Source: Cellvibrionales bacterium UBA1963
GTDB lineage: Bacteria > Pseudomonadota > Gammaproteobacteria > Pseudomonadales > UBA7434
Direction of reading: 5' to 3'
Assembly (NCBI GenBank): GCA_002336035.1
Contig: DDED01000188.1
Coordinates: 1,981-35,115, forward strand
Length of the DNA: 33,135 nucleotides
The notes below the pieces were generated by a model. It saw nothing but the letters and a program-made list of their open reading frames with translations. It was not told the origin of the DNA and made no database searches. Shown here one piece after another: positions 7,637-16,397 of this stretch (the stretch's first letter is position 1; every line of letters starts with the position of its first letter). Position numbers and translations under genes: made by a program.

Positions 7637-9949
7637 TTAGCGATGCTTTAGTCGCCAGCATTGGTGTGCGGGCCGGCCTCGATCAAAATCGGGGTCTAAA
7701 GTGACTCGTGTTAGATCATCAATCAAATATTGGCTGCTTAATTCCACCGATAACTTAAAACCCCGCTTGTTGTTTGAGAAGTATAGACTACCCTTTGCCG
7801 TTAGGCGACGCATTGCCAATTGAATGAGATCAACGTGGTCACGACTAATATCCAAGGTATGCTCCATACGCTTTGAGTTAGAGAAACTCGGAGGGTCAAG
7901 TAATATACAATCGAACATGTCCGTCGCGGTCTTAAGCCATTCACTGCAATCAGCTCTAAGTAATTGATGCTGATTAACATCTACGTCATTAAGCGCAAAA
8001 TTATGACGCGCCCAATTTAGATAGTTGTTGGACATATCAATGCTCAGACTTTGGCTAGCACCTGCTTTAGCGGCGTAGACTGAAGCAGAGCACGTGTAAC
8101 TAAATAAATTAAGAAAGCGTTTGTCGGCGACCTCATCGGCAATCAATACACGCACAGGGCGATGATCTAGAAACAAGCCGCTGTCGAGATAACGCTGTAA
8201 ATTAATCTTCAATAAATGACCGTGCTCTGACACGACCAACGCTGAATCTTGAGCATCCGTCTTTTGGTATTGACTATTGCCACGCTGACGCTCTCGTCGC
8301 TTAAGATAGATACGTTCAAGAGGGCATTCAAACACTGCCGACACAGCAGCAACAGCATCTTTGACTCGTTTGCGTGCCAAGCCTGCGTCGATTGTCGCTG
8401 GAGCGGCGTACTCCTGCAAATGAATATGCATCTCAGGTAGAGCGAGCGGCATGCGCTTAGGAAGCGGTGAAGGAATATTTTTATACGGGCTCACCCCTCG
8501 ATTTTTTACTGGATAAGGGCCCTGGTCATCGTTGGCATCGGCAGCTAATTTCTCGAGAGCAACGTAACAATCAATCGCAAGCGCATATTCGGGCAAATCG
8601 GCATCATATACTCGAAAACAGGCATTTTTTTGTTGCTTAAGCCAGGGTTTCAACCGACGACGATTTTTGATCAAACGATTCGCTAACATCTTAGCATTGT
8701 CACTCAAATCATCAATCGTTAAAACTTTTTTACCTCGGTCCGTTAGATCAACCGCAATACTCTTTTCATCAACACGGTAACGCTGCACTTGGCAGGCAAT
8801 TGCACCATTATAAAGTTTATGCTGCCGCCAGCTACGTAATCCCGTCTGCCAGCCTAAATCTTTGTTGCCAGTAAATACGCTGGCTTGCCAACCCATGCAA
8901 GACTGCTTAAGCAACCGACCTAATTGCTGATAGACCGGCACCAATTCATCGACCTCACCCAAGCGCTCACCATAAGGCGGGTTCACGACCAATAAACCAG
9001 GCTGAAGATCATCCGGCAACGACAATTCAGCAACTGAACTGATTTCGACCGAAAGCCAATCAGCCAGTCCTGCCAGAGTAATATTCTCATTTGCCAACGC
9101 GACTGTTCGCGAGTCGATGTCAAAGCCTAGCAGAGTAATGGACTGTTGTTTGCAGCCTTCTTCAGCCGCCAAAGACTGTCGACTCAACGTCTCTTGCCAG
9201 ACGTCTTGATCAAAATTGGACAATTCAGTCAGACACCAATGCCCATTACCCACCAGGCCCCGAGTTCGTAAAAAAGTCGGCGGGATATTGGCCGCCATCA
9301 GTGCAGCTTCAATTAAGAGCGTGCCCGAACCGCACATAGGATCAACAAAACTCCCCCCCGCCTCGCATATAGCGGGCCAGTCACTTTGCAGTAAAATCGC
9401 CGCTGCAAGGTTCTCCTTTAAAGGTGCCATCCCGCCTCTACTTCGATAACCTCGCTGATGCAAACTCTCACCGACTAAATCCAGCGCCAAGGTAAAGCGA
9501 CCATTAAATAAACGCCCGTAAACCAAAATGTCTGGCCTTTCTTCGTCAATCACTAACCGCTGATTGACGCTACTTAAGAAACTATCATTGATCGCATCTT
9601 TAACGCGTTTTGCACCAAATCGTGAATCTCGGATATCAGCAGAAGTGCCGTTGAAGTCGACCAATAAGGTCTTATCAGGCGAAAAATAATCACTCCAGGG
9701 TAAATGTGTAACCGTCTCGTAAAGCGATTGTTCAGAGTCAATTCTATTGCGCAACAAAACCAGTGCTACTCTGTTCGCTAATCGCGACCATAAACAGACC
9801 TCATAGGCGGCAGCCAAATCAGCATCGAAGTAACATGCAGCAACCGACTCCTGAATCTCTGCCGCTCCTAACCGCAACAGCTCTAAGCCCAACTGATGCT
9901 CTAAGCCTTTTGGGCATGTAGCGATATATGACTGCAAAGAAACACTCAT
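7637..9949 (-). CDS. rlmL: Bifunctional 23S rRNA methyltransferase RlmKL (m2G2445 / m7G2069)
   Basis: A 770-residue fusion that modifies two guanines of 23S rRNA helix 74. Domain order is a THUMP domain (about 45-155), the RlmL N2-guanine methyltransferase with DPMCGSGT (203-210) and NPPYGERL (323-330), then the RlmK N7-guanine methyltransferase with DPPSF at 685-689. It is longer than E. coli RlmKL (about 700 residues), mostly through a Pro-rich linker near 480-510 and extra sequence before the RlmK half. Its ATG immediately follows the pyrD stop (TAGATG, no gap), so the two are translationally linked. Confidence 0.95.
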   Translation of the reverse strand: MSVSLQSYIATCPKGLEHQLGLELLRLGAAEIQESVAACYFDADLAAAYEVCLWSRLANRVALVLLRNRIDSEQSLYETVTHLPWSDYFSPDKTLLVDFNGTSADIRDSRFGAKRVKDAINDSFLSSVNQRLVIDEERPDILVYGRLFNGRFTLALDLVGESLHQRGYRSRGGMAPLKENLAAAILLQSDWPAICEAGGSFVDPMCGSGTLLIEAALMAANIPPTFLRTRGLVGNGHWCLTELSNFDQDVWQETLSRQSLAAEEGCKQQSITLLGFDIDSRTVALANENITLAGLADWLSVEISSVAELSLPDDLQPGLLVVNPPYGERLGEVDELVPVYQQLGRLLKQSCMGWQASVFTGNKDLGWQTGLRSWRQHKLYNGAIACQVQRYRVDEKSIAVDLTDRGKKVLTIDDLSDNAKMLANRLIKNRRRLKPWLKQQKNACFRVYDADLPEYALAIDCYVALEKLAADANDDQGPYPVKNRGVSPYKNIPSPLPKRMPLALPEMHIHLQEYAAPATIDAGLARKRVKDAVAAVSAVFECPLERIYLKRRERQRGNSQYQKTDAQDSALVVSEHGHLLKINLQRYLDSGLFLDHRPVRVLIADEVADKRFLNLFSYTCSASVYAAKAGASQSLSIDMSNNYLNWARHNFALNDVDVNQHQLLRADCSEWLKTATDMFDCILLDPPSFSNSKRMEHTLDISRDHVDLIQLAMRRLTAKGSLYFSNNKRGFKLSVELSSQYLIDDLTRVTLDPDFDRGRPAHQCWRLKHR

Positions 9950-10987
9950 CTAAACCGCCTTGTTAGCAAAACGAATAGCCTTAGCGGCATCACGAACAAG
10001 ACCAGGGCCTTGATAAATCAAACCGCTGTAAATTTGAACCAGGTCAGCGCCAGCCGCGATTTTAGCCGCGGCTTGCTCGCCCGAATGAATACCGCCAACA
10101 CCGATGATCGCAATTTCTTTGTTCAGATGATTGGCAAGCTTTGCAACCACTTCGGTTGAGCGCTCGAAGAGTACTTGCCCACTCAAGCCGCCCGATTGTT
10201 GTCCGTGCAAGTGGCCATCAACGGAACGCTTATCGATGGTGGTATTGGTTGCAATGATTCCATCGATGCCCTGCTCAACCAGCTGATCAGCCACCGCCAA
10301 TAAGTCGACATCAGCCATATCAGGGGCAATTTTAACCAGCAAGGGAACGCGTTTGCCTTGCTGCTCAGCAAACTCACTCCGCGCCTGAGTCAGCTTGGTT
10401 AATAATGCGCTCAATTCGTCGCCAAACTGCAAGTCACGCAATCCCGGTGTATTGGGTGATGATAAATTAATGGTGATGAAGTCAGCAAATGGGGCCGCAG
10501 CAATTAAACACTGTAAGTAATCATTAACCGCATCCGCCGCTAAGGTCTGTTTATTTTTGCCTATATTGATGCCAAGGGGGCAATCAATGCCGGCCTGACG
10601 AACCGCTTTTACACGAGCAATTAATGCTTCTAATCCAGCATTATTAAAACCCATACGGTTAATAATCGCTTGCTGCTCCGTTATGCGAAACATTCGCGGT
10701 TTTGGATTGCCAGCCTGCGGCATTGGTGTCACAGTACCAACTTCTAAAAAGCCAAACCCCAGAGAAGCCATGCCTCTTATGGCCGTGGCATTTTTATCCA
10801 GACCCGCAGACAGGCCAACACGATTAGGAAAGCGAAGACCGAGAAGTTCGGTAGGGTCATCAACCCGAGCAGGCATCATCATACCGGCTAAACCACTGTC
10901 GCCGGCCAAGCGCAAACCACGCAAGGTTAAATCATGAGCGCGTTCAGGGTCGAGAGAAAACAATAAGGGGCGAATTAACTTATACAT
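9950..10987 (-). CDS. pyrD: Dihydroorotate dehydrogenase (quinone), class 2
   Basis: A 345-residue class 2 PyrD, oxidising dihydroorotate to orotate with membrane quinone as acceptor in pyrimidine synthesis. The N-terminal amphipathic helix (about 1-30: MYKLIRPLLFSLDPERAHDL) that contacts the membrane is present. FMN/orotate motifs include NRMGFNN (110-116) and NLSSPNTPGLR (from 174), with catalytic base S177, then IIATNTT and GVGGI toward the end. The ATG at 10987 fits the normal family start. It is the first gene of a pyrD-rlmKL pair; the two are also near each other in other gammaproteobacteria. Confidence 0.96.
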   Translation of the reverse strand: MYKLIRPLLFSLDPERAHDLTLRGLRLAGDSGLAGMMMPARVDDPTELLGLRFPNRVGLSAGLDKNATAIRGMASLGFGFLEVGTVTPMPQAGNPKPRMFRITEQQAIINRMGFNNAGLEALIARVKAVRQAGIDCPLGINIGKNKQTLAADAVNDYLQCLIAAAPFADFITINLSSPNTPGLRDLQFGDELSALLTKLTQARSEFAEQQGKRVPLLVKIAPDMADVDLLAVADQLVEQGIDGIIATNTTIDKRSVDGHLHGQQSGGLSGQVLFERSTEVVAKLANHLNKEIAIIGVGGIHSGEQAAAKIAAGADLVQIYSGLIYQGPGLVRDAAKAIRFANKAV

Positions 10988-11445
10988 AAGGCCTGCAAAT
11001 CAACATGTCAGTGATTAAATGATCAGTTAATAGTTTATCATGGCTTCATTCACTAAGCAGTTGCCACTTATGTTAAATAAGGCCGACATGCGACGCATTT
11101 TCTGCCGATAATCAGCTCAACCGATGATTCAAACCGCTGCTCATTCATCGTATTGACTTGATTGCTCGTCGTTAAACAATACTTGCCAGCAATATACTTA
11201 TGAAGATAATTCAACATTAATGGCCATGAGTATCATTGAGCTAGCCACATTTTTTTGACGATGACACAAAGTAATTCACAAAAAAGGCTTTTTTTCCCTA
11301 AACACATCAAGTTTTTTCATCTAATTGATTTAAAAGCTTTATAATTAGTGAATAACGATCTCGCTTTGCTCCCTCTTTGCAGGCGCTAGTAAAAGAACCG
11401 TAGACACTGATCAATCAGTCCATCAACTTGACATACCGCTTCGAG
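10988..11445. other. Divergent intergenic region between pyrD and a methyltransferase gene
   Basis: About 460 bases, AT-rich, with no supportable gene. I checked specifically for rmf, which lies near this locus in enterics, and found no Rmf-like reading frame on either strand; the longest ATG frames seen are about 20 codons. The region must contain promoters for pyrD (minus) and for the plus-strand gene. TATAAT at 11340-11345 is a candidate -10 on the plus strand, but no good -35 stands at proper spacing. Confidence 0.3.
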
Positions 11446-12105
11446 ATGAAAAACACTATGAAAAAAGGCAGTCCAGTACAATCTCACAACAACAAACCGA
11501 CCATTCAAGAAGAGCTTGGCGTCAAATTAATGACCGCCAGACATCCGGTCATTAAAAAGCTTAAAAAGGAATGCCCTACATCCATTCATGGTGATAAATT
11601 TTGGAGTTCAAGCTATTTACTCATGGATTATCTAAACGACAACCCACCCAAGAAAAATGCTAAGATTCTTGAAATTGGTTGCGGCTGGGGGTTAACCGCC
11701 ATTTATTGCAGCAAGACATTTGGTTGCGATGTCACAGGCGTTGATGCCGACCCCGATGTGTTTCCCTATTTGCAGGCTCATGCGGGCTTGAATGAAGTTT
11801 ATATTAAACCATTGGTTAAAACATTTGATCAACTCGATGTGAAAACTCTATCAGAATACGATCTCATTATTGGCGGTGACATTTGCTTCTGGGACAGTTT
11901 AAATAATACTTTATTTAACCTGTTTAAACGTGCCAAAAAAGCCGGTGTCAGCAAAGCAATCATCGCTGACCCGCAACGACAGCCGTTTGTCGATCTTTGC
12001 GCTAGGCTTGATAAAGACTTCAGTCATGAAGTGTGGGATTGGGAATTACCAGAACCTACGCCAGCTAATGGTGATATTTTGATTATCGACTTTGACAGAA
12101 GCTAA
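11446..12105 (+). CDS. Class I SAM-dependent methyltransferase, lysine-methyltransferase-like
   Basis: A 219-residue Rossmann methyltransferase with SAM motif I EIGCGWG (76-82), an acidic residue pair after strand 2 (GVDADP, D100/D102) and GGDICFWDS in the motif IV region. This pattern resembles the Methyltransf_16 (protein-lysine methyltransferase-like) group; the substrate is unknown. The start is uncertain: ATG at 11446 or 11458, or TTG at 11428, and none has a strong ribosome site. It lies 35 nt upstream of the DUF2244 gene on the same strand, so the two are probably co-transcribed. I am sure of the fold, not of the function. Confidence 0.72.
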   Translation: MKNTMKKGSPVQSHNNKPTIQEELGVKLMTARHPVIKKLKKECPTSIHGDKFWSSSYLLMDYLNDNPPKKNAKILEIGCGWGLTAIYCSKTFGCDVTGVDADPDVFPYLQAHAGLNEVYIKPLVKTFDQLDVKTLSEYDLIIGGDICFWDSLNNTLFNLFKRAKKAGVSKAIIADPQRQPFVDLCARLDKDFSHEVWDWELPEPTPANGDILIIDFDRS

Positions 12106-12140
12106 ATAAAATTATATTAACGGACAGATAACAACTCACC

Positions 12141-12638
12141 ATGATAAAAGTCAGCCAAAAGAAAAGTCTCGATGACACAATTACCACGCTTATTTTATCG
12201 CCTGACAGATCACTCGATTGGGACGGTAATAAACGCGTCATCTGGTCACTGGGAGGCATTTGCATAGGAATTGCAATGGCATTCACCATCATTGCCGGTG
12301 CTTGGGTAATGCTTCCTTTTGCTGGCCTTGAAGTACTCACCTTAAGCTTAGCCCTGTACTACGTTTCTTGGAAACTGAGCTACCGACACGTCATTATTAT
12401 AAGCAATAAACAACTTATCATTGAAAAAGGAGTCTATCGACCGCGAGGAAAATGGGTTTGGCAAAAACAAGCTACCCGTCTGATCACTACACCACCGAAA
12501 CATGACTGGGAGGCGCAAAGTTTACAACTAATTAACGACGACGAGCAAGTCAACATTGGCAACTTTCTTAGTCAAAGCGATGCCAATGAATTAATAGCAT
12601 TTTTTAAAAGTGAAATACTCGTCACTCAGTCTTTTTAA
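12141..12638 (+). CDS. DUF2244-family integral membrane protein
   Basis: A 165-residue protein with two closely spaced membrane helices (about 33-53 and 57-76) joined by LPFAGLE, the hallmark of DUF2244 proteins, followed by a cytoplasmic beta-rich domain that recalls PH-like modules (VIIISNKQLIIEKG). Function is unknown across the family. It follows the methyltransferase gene by 35 nt. A perfect 11-bp hairpin lies 38 nt past its stop. The ATG at 12141 has no strong ribosome site. Confidence 0.78.
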   Translation: MIKVSQKKSLDDTITTLILSPDRSLDWDGNKRVIWSLGGICIGIAMAFTIIAGAWVMLPFAGLEVLTLSLALYYVSWKLSYRHVIIISNKQLIIEKGVYRPRGKWVWQKQATRLITTPPKHDWEAQSLQLINDDEQVNIGNFLSQSDANELIAFFKSEILVTQSF

Positions 12639-12675
12639 ACGGCGTCATTTAGGCAGAGAAGCAGCTCTGGCCTCA

Positions 12676-12705
12676 GGGTGCTAAACTAAACAACGTTTAG
12701 CACCC
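12676..12705 (+). terminator. Perfect 11-bp hairpin after the DUF2244 gene (possible terminator)
   Basis: GGGTGCTAAAC (12676-12686) and GTTTAGCACCC (12695-12705) are exact reverse complements around an 8-nt loop. It lies between the DUF2244 stop and rsmE on the same strand. There is no T tract after it on either strand, so intrinsic termination is doubtful. An RNA-stabilising or regulatory hairpin is equally possible. Confidence 0.4.
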
Positions 12706-12719
12706 ACAACATAACCAAG

Positions 12720-12740
12720 GTGGCCGGTAAACACCGCCAC
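12720..12740 (+). other. Second hairpin directly upstream of rsmE
   Basis: GTGGCCGGT (12720-12728) can pair with ACCGCCAC (12733-12740) across an AAAC tetraloop, with one bulged base. It ends 32 nt before the rsmE GTG start and only 15 nt after the 12676-12705 hairpin. It has no T tract. It may fold in the rsmE leader; no known riboswitch or leader family was recognised. Confidence 0.25.
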
Positions 12741-12772
12741 TTCCTTCAATTAACTGGCAGTCGGCAATTAAT

Positions 12773-13531
12773 GTGAACTTATTATTACTCGACTCGTCAG
12801 AATTAACGGCTGATAACCGTACCACGCTCAGTGATAGAAGGGCTCAGCACATTTGCCAGGTCCTTCAGGCTAAGACGGGGACAATACTGAATGCCGGCGT
12901 TCTTAATGGCGAGCGTGGCAGTGCAGAAGTTATTCATATTAATTCAGCAAGAACTGCCGTTCATCTGAAGTTCTTGCCGAACCTAAACAACGACACATCA
13001 CTGACACCAAAACCACTGCAGATTACAGTGGTCATGGCACTGCCCAGACCAAAAGTAGCCAAACGCCTAATCGCCGTTTGCGCCGAATGTGGCATAAAAG
13101 AGCTGCACTTTATCAACAGTTTTAGAGTGGAAAAGAGTTTTTGGCAGAGCCCATTATTAAGCCCTCATAATATTCATCAACAGTTATTGCTAGGTTTAGA
13201 ACAAAGCAAAGACACTCAATTACCAACTGTCAGCTTACATTCTAGGTTTAAACCGTTTGTTGAAGATAGGCTGAATGATATTAGAAAAAATAAACGTTGC
13301 CTGTTAGCACATCCCTACAATGCAGATATTACGCTCAACGAGCGAATGCATCGGGGGCTAACCACCGATCAAACTGGTCATGTAATTGTCATAGGTCCCG
13401 AGGGAGGGTTTATTCCCTATGAAGTCGAATTACTGCGACACAATGGCTGCCAAAGCCTTGCTATCGGAGTGCGTATCTACCGTGTGGAAACGGTGCTACC
13501 GATGCTGCTGGCCTTATTAAGCAATGACTAG
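12773..13531 (+). CDS. rsmE: 16S rRNA m3U1498 methyltransferase
   Basis: A 252-residue RsmE that methylates N3 of U1498 in 16S rRNA of the small subunit. An N-terminal PUA-like RNA-binding domain (about 1-70: RRAQHICQVL) precedes the SPOUT knotted methyltransferase domain with ALPRPKVAKRLI, AECGIKEL and the SAM-binding IGPEGGF near the end; IGVRIYRVET-type sequence closes the knot. The length is normal. The start is GTG at 12773, embedded in ATGTGA, without a clear Shine-Dalgarno. The 3' end overlaps the convergent msrA stop by four bases. Confidence 0.93.
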   Translation: MNLLLLDSSELTADNRTTLSDRRAQHICQVLQAKTGTILNAGVLNGERGSAEVIHINSARTAVHLKFLPNLNNDTSLTPKPLQITVVMALPRPKVAKRLIAVCAECGIKELHFINSFRVEKSFWQSPLLSPHNIHQQLLLGLEQSKDTQLPTVSLHSRFKPFVEDRLNDIRKNKRCLLAHPYNADITLNERMHRGLTTDQTGHVIVIGPEGGFIPYEVELLRHNGCQSLAIGVRIYRVETVLPMLLALLSND

Positions 13532-14166
13532 TCCTGATAGGTCAAGCCAATGCCACCCAGACCGCAATAACCGCCAGGATTTTTAGCTAGATACTGTTGG
13601 TGATAGCCTTCAGCGAAATAAAATATTGGCGCCTGTATAACTTCGGTCGTAATTTGACCTAACCCAGCATTGGTTACCTGACGCTGAAATGTCGACATTG
13701 AGGCCAAAGCGGTGTCTTGCTGATCAGTGAATGTATAAATGCCTGAACGGTACTGGGTGCCTCGGTCGTTGCCTTGCCGCATGCCCTGGGTGGGGTTATG
13801 GCTTTCCCAAAAAACCGTCAATAACTTATGATAGCTAACTAAATCAGGGTCAAAAATAACAGTGACCACTTCATTATGGCCTGTAAGCCCACTGCAAACC
13901 TCTTCATAACTGGGGTTAGGCGTCACTCCTGCTGCATAACCGACAGCGGTTAAGTAAACACCCGATAACTCCCAAAATTTTCGCTCTGCACCCCAAAAGC
14001 ACCCCAGACCAAACATCGCCTGCTCATAGCCCTCAGGGATATGAATTTTCCCGTCGCGGCCAAGCATGGGTTGATGATTTACATGATGCAACTCAGGCAC
14101 GTCCAGTGGGCGACTTCTGCCCGGCAAAGCATCCGCGGGCGCTACTAAAATACGTTTATCTATCAT
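13528..14166 (-). CDS. msrA: Peptide-methionine (S)-S-oxide reductase MsrA
   Basis: A 212-residue MsrA that reduces the S epimer of methionine sulfoxide in proteins. The catalytic GCFWGAER has nucleophile C56. Downstream are YRSGIY and the C-terminal GGYCGLGG, whose C201 is the likely resolving cysteine; the second resolving cysteine of E. coli MsrA (C206) has no counterpart here. The 45-residue extension before the domain (DVPELHHVN, then IPEGYEQA) is usual in the long proteobacterial form. I chose the ATG at 14166 because AAAGGT precedes it by seven bases; an ATG-type frame open to 14208 would add 14 residues without a ribosome site. It converges on rsmE. Confidence 0.94.
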   Translation of the reverse strand: MIDKRILVAPADALPGRSRPLDVPELHHVNHQPMLGRDGKIHIPEGYEQAMFGLGCFWGAERKFWELSGVYLTAVGYAAGVTPNPSYEEVCSGLTGHNEVVTVIFDPDLVSYHKLLTVFWESHNPTQGMRQGNDRGTQYRSGIYTFTDQQDTALASMSTFQRQVTNAGLGQITTEVIQAPIFYFAEGYHQQYLAKNPGGYCGLGGIGLTYQD

Positions 14167-14225
14167 GGTAATGACCTTTTTAAACTGCTTATACATTTGA
14201 CTAATCATACGTTAAGCCTTGGCAA

Positions 14226-14984
14226 TTAGTTTAACGACCACGCTAACTTTATTTTACTGCGCAAAGGAACGGTGTCATAACAAGTCACCTTCGGACGAAA
14301 AGTGCTTTTAAGTGCCAACGATAGGCGGTAGTCAACTTCTTGCGTCAAGCACCAAAACTGCCAATCATCTGGCCGATCATTTAAACACGGCAACATACTT
14401 ATTTTAATCGCTTTCGACGAAGCAATAGAAAAACCAAAGTTTGACAGTCCTAAGCTAATGCCTTCACCCCGCGCCTTCATGAAGGCCTCTTTTAACGTCC
14501 AATAGTCAAAAAATCGCTCCCTTTGTTCTGAAGGACTAAAAGCACGTAATTCCTTAAGTTCAGCTCCATAGAAATAACGATCAGCGACAGCCATAACATC
14601 GTTATTTCGTGGCGTAAATTCAACATCGACACCAATTAACGCTGAAGAAACGGCCAATATGACCCAGTCATTAGCGTGACTAACATTAAAGGTAACTGGC
14701 TCAGATGTTGGATCAATCGAGGGGATTAATTTCGGCTTACCGTGAGCGTTTTTTTCAAACTCAAGGCTTTTCGCCGGCAACGATAGTACGTTGGCCAACT
14801 CAGTCCGCAACAATGCTCGACTGATCAGATCACGTTGGCGGTCAGGGGCAAAGCGAAACCGCTTGTTACGCGTCAACTCGTCCTCGCTAAGTATCTGCCT
14901 ATAAGCCACTAAATCGGCCTCTTGAATCTTCGAACAACGGGTGACAAATAGCTTAATCGCTGGCGAGCGGATTAAATCCTCCAA
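14226..14984 (-). CDS. Sfp/Gsp-type 4'-phosphopantetheinyl transferase
   Basis: A 252-residue PPTase that moves the phosphopantetheine arm from CoA to carrier-protein serines. Signature motifs are FNVSHA (99-104), IGVDVE (117-122, Mg ligands D120 and E122) and WTLKEAFMKARGEG from 162, with E166. Size and motif spacing fit the Sfp subfamily used for secondary metabolites or fatty-acid ACP. No carrier-protein or NRPS/PKS gene is in the window, so the partner is unknown. The start is TTG at 14984, supported by a strong AGGAGG eight bases upstream. It ends 59 nt before the msrA start and follows a small membrane-protein gene by 55 nt. Confidence 0.9.
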   Translation of the reverse strand: MEDLIRSPAIKLFVTRCSKIQEADLVAYRQILSEDELTRNKRFRFAPDRQRDLISRALLRTELANVLSLPAKSLEFEKNAHGKPKLIPSIDPTSEPVTFNVSHANDWVILAVSSALIGVDVEFTPRNNDVMAVADRYFYGAELKELRAFSPSEQRERFFDYWTLKEAFMKARGEGISLGLSNFGFSIASSKAIKISMLPCLNDRPDDWQFWCLTQEVDYRLSLALKSTFRPKVTCYDTVPLRSKIKLAWSLN

Positions 14985-15039
14985 AAAATACCCTCCTAAG
15001 TGATCACTGGTTAATTATTACTACGTGCCTTTGAGCGCA

Positions 15040-15219
15040 TTAAAAAAAATAATGACGAATAATTTGTATCACTAATAATAAAAATAATAATGGGATGATC
15101 CATCGCGAAAAGCTGGCCGTTTGATCGTCAGTCATCGGCTTAGCAAAGCGACCTAAAATAAAAACCAAGAGCGCTAAAGCTACAAATAAAAAAAACAATA
15201 AAGTGAAAAGATTTTCCAT
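15040..15219 (-). CDS. Small two-helix membrane protein (59 residues), unrecognised
   Basis: An ATG frame of 59 codons on the minus strand, beginning MENLFTLLFFLFVALALLVF. There are two strongly hydrophobic stretches (about 4-22 and 39-54) separated by a polar loop, GRFAKPMTDDQTASFSRW. Composition and topology are typical of a real small inner-membrane protein rather than chance. AAGGGG stands six bases upstream of the ATG, a good ribosome site. It is 55 nt upstream of the phosphopantetheinyl transferase gene on the same strand and may share its transcript. I do not recognise a family and assign no function. Apart from it, the 14985-15439 gap holds nothing I can support. Confidence 0.6.
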   Translation of the reverse strand: MENLFTLLFFLFVALALLVFILGRFAKPMTDDQTASFSRWIIPLLFLLLVIQIIRHYFF

Positions 15220-15439
15220 CTCATACCCCTTTTAAAACGATTTCGAAATGCCCAATTTGAGCGGACTATTGCTGGCATCAAAGCCGCCTAGTTGCTCAAA
15301 AATAAAAGTTCCTTATGCAAACCTGCGGATGTTAATAGCCGTCGGCAGACCCCGTCTCAACAAGGGTGAAAATGATCTCAAAAGACGAATACCGTTTAAA
15401 TCGCTTTCAGACGCGTGCGTATAATGGCGACAAATCACC

Positions 15440-16357
15440 TTAGCTCGTTAATAGTAAAATCGCCAAAAAAAATATTAATGCACAAAGCATTGCCCGCTGG
15501 CTAATCTGCTCAATAGCTTTTACTTTTTTCTGAATCACTCGGCCAACGGACAGATCAACGGCATCACCGGCGCGCTGAGCGGCAGTGAGTTCTGCAAGAA
15601 AGAATTCGGTGAACAATTTTCTCGCACTAATGCGATCAAAAAAACGAGCGCTTAATAATTCTAAACTGGTGCCAAAATAACTGGCTACGCCTAATATTAA
15701 TACCCATAATCTAGCAGGCAGCCAATCCATGATAGCCATGATGAGCCCAGCATCCTCTCGCAGAGATAAATAAAACGTCTGCTGGTCTTGCGATTCGGAC
15801 ACCGTGATTGCTTCAAGCATCGATGGACTGGCGTCTGTTGTTTTAGCATCAGAAGCGCACTGGCAAATGCGATAAAACAAAGCGCCTGGAGCGCCTACTA
15901 TCAAAAACCACAGAACAACCGCAAACCATCGTTCATAGAGCTGATAGGCTACACGTTGATAAATCTTGATAGCAAGATGATCAGGCTCTGCCTCCAGGCC
16001 ATAGTAACGCTTAGCCGCCACAATAACGGAGGTCTCTTCATCATTGATAGAAAAACAAAAAGCGTGCAGGCGACTCATCACATCGCCTCTGCCGAGAGCA
16101 AATAATAAAACTGTCAGAGTAAGAAAAAACATGGGGATGCTTGCTAAGCTATCGCCTAATAGAGATAAAATGAACACTAGCAGTAGAACCGGCAATAACA
16201 ATGCAAGCACATTCGAAACCGTTGAGGGCAAACCGTTCGGAATATATTTAAAAAAGAGCTGGAACCAGCGGTGCTGAAGGTCATCTCTTTGTATAACCGA
16301 AACACCGCCCCAAACCTGAATAACCAGCCACGTCAAAACAAGCGTTATTAGATACAT
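15440..16357 (-). CDS. ampE: AmpE-like integral membrane protein
   Basis: A 305-residue polytopic membrane protein. AmpE accompanies AmpD in cell-wall recycling operons and is reported as a regulatory or signalling protein of the inner membrane; its biochemical role is not settled. At least four hydrophobic segments are visible: the N-terminus to about 18, about 43-88 (two helices), a segment around VVLWFLIVGAPGALFY, one around RLWVLILGVASYF, and the extreme C-terminus (ALIFFLAILLLTS). The DWLPARLW and WFLIVGAPG segments match E. coli AmpE (DWVPVRL, WLIVGG). It lies 40-odd nt downstream of ampD. The ATG at 16357 follows GGGTGA at a suitable distance. Confidence 0.85.
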   Translation of the reverse strand: MYLITLVLTWLVIQVWGGVSVIQRDDLQHRWFQLFFKYIPNGLPSTVSNVLALLLPVLLLVFILSLLGDSLASIPMFFLTLTVLLFALGRGDVMSRLHAFCFSINDEETSVIVAAKRYYGLEAEPDHLAIKIYQRVAYQLYERWFAVVLWFLIVGAPGALFYRICQCASDAKTTDASPSMLEAITVSESQDQQTFYLSLREDAGLIMAIMDWLPARLWVLILGVASYFGTSLELLSARFFDRISARKLFTEFFLAELTAAQRAGDAVDLSVGRVIQKKVKAIEQISQRAMLCALIFFLAILLLTS

Positions 16358-16397
16358 AGTACTTTCACCCTGAATAGGAACGGTGTCATGGAAATGC

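Noticed and set aside
10988..11445. Possible rmf gene next to pyrD/rlmKL
   Set aside because: No frame on either strand shows the Arg-rich Rmf pattern; only frames of about 20 codons were found.
12676..12705. Integron attC-like site
   Set aside because: The arms do not fit the GTTRRRY/RYYYAAC core and no integrase or cassette array is present.
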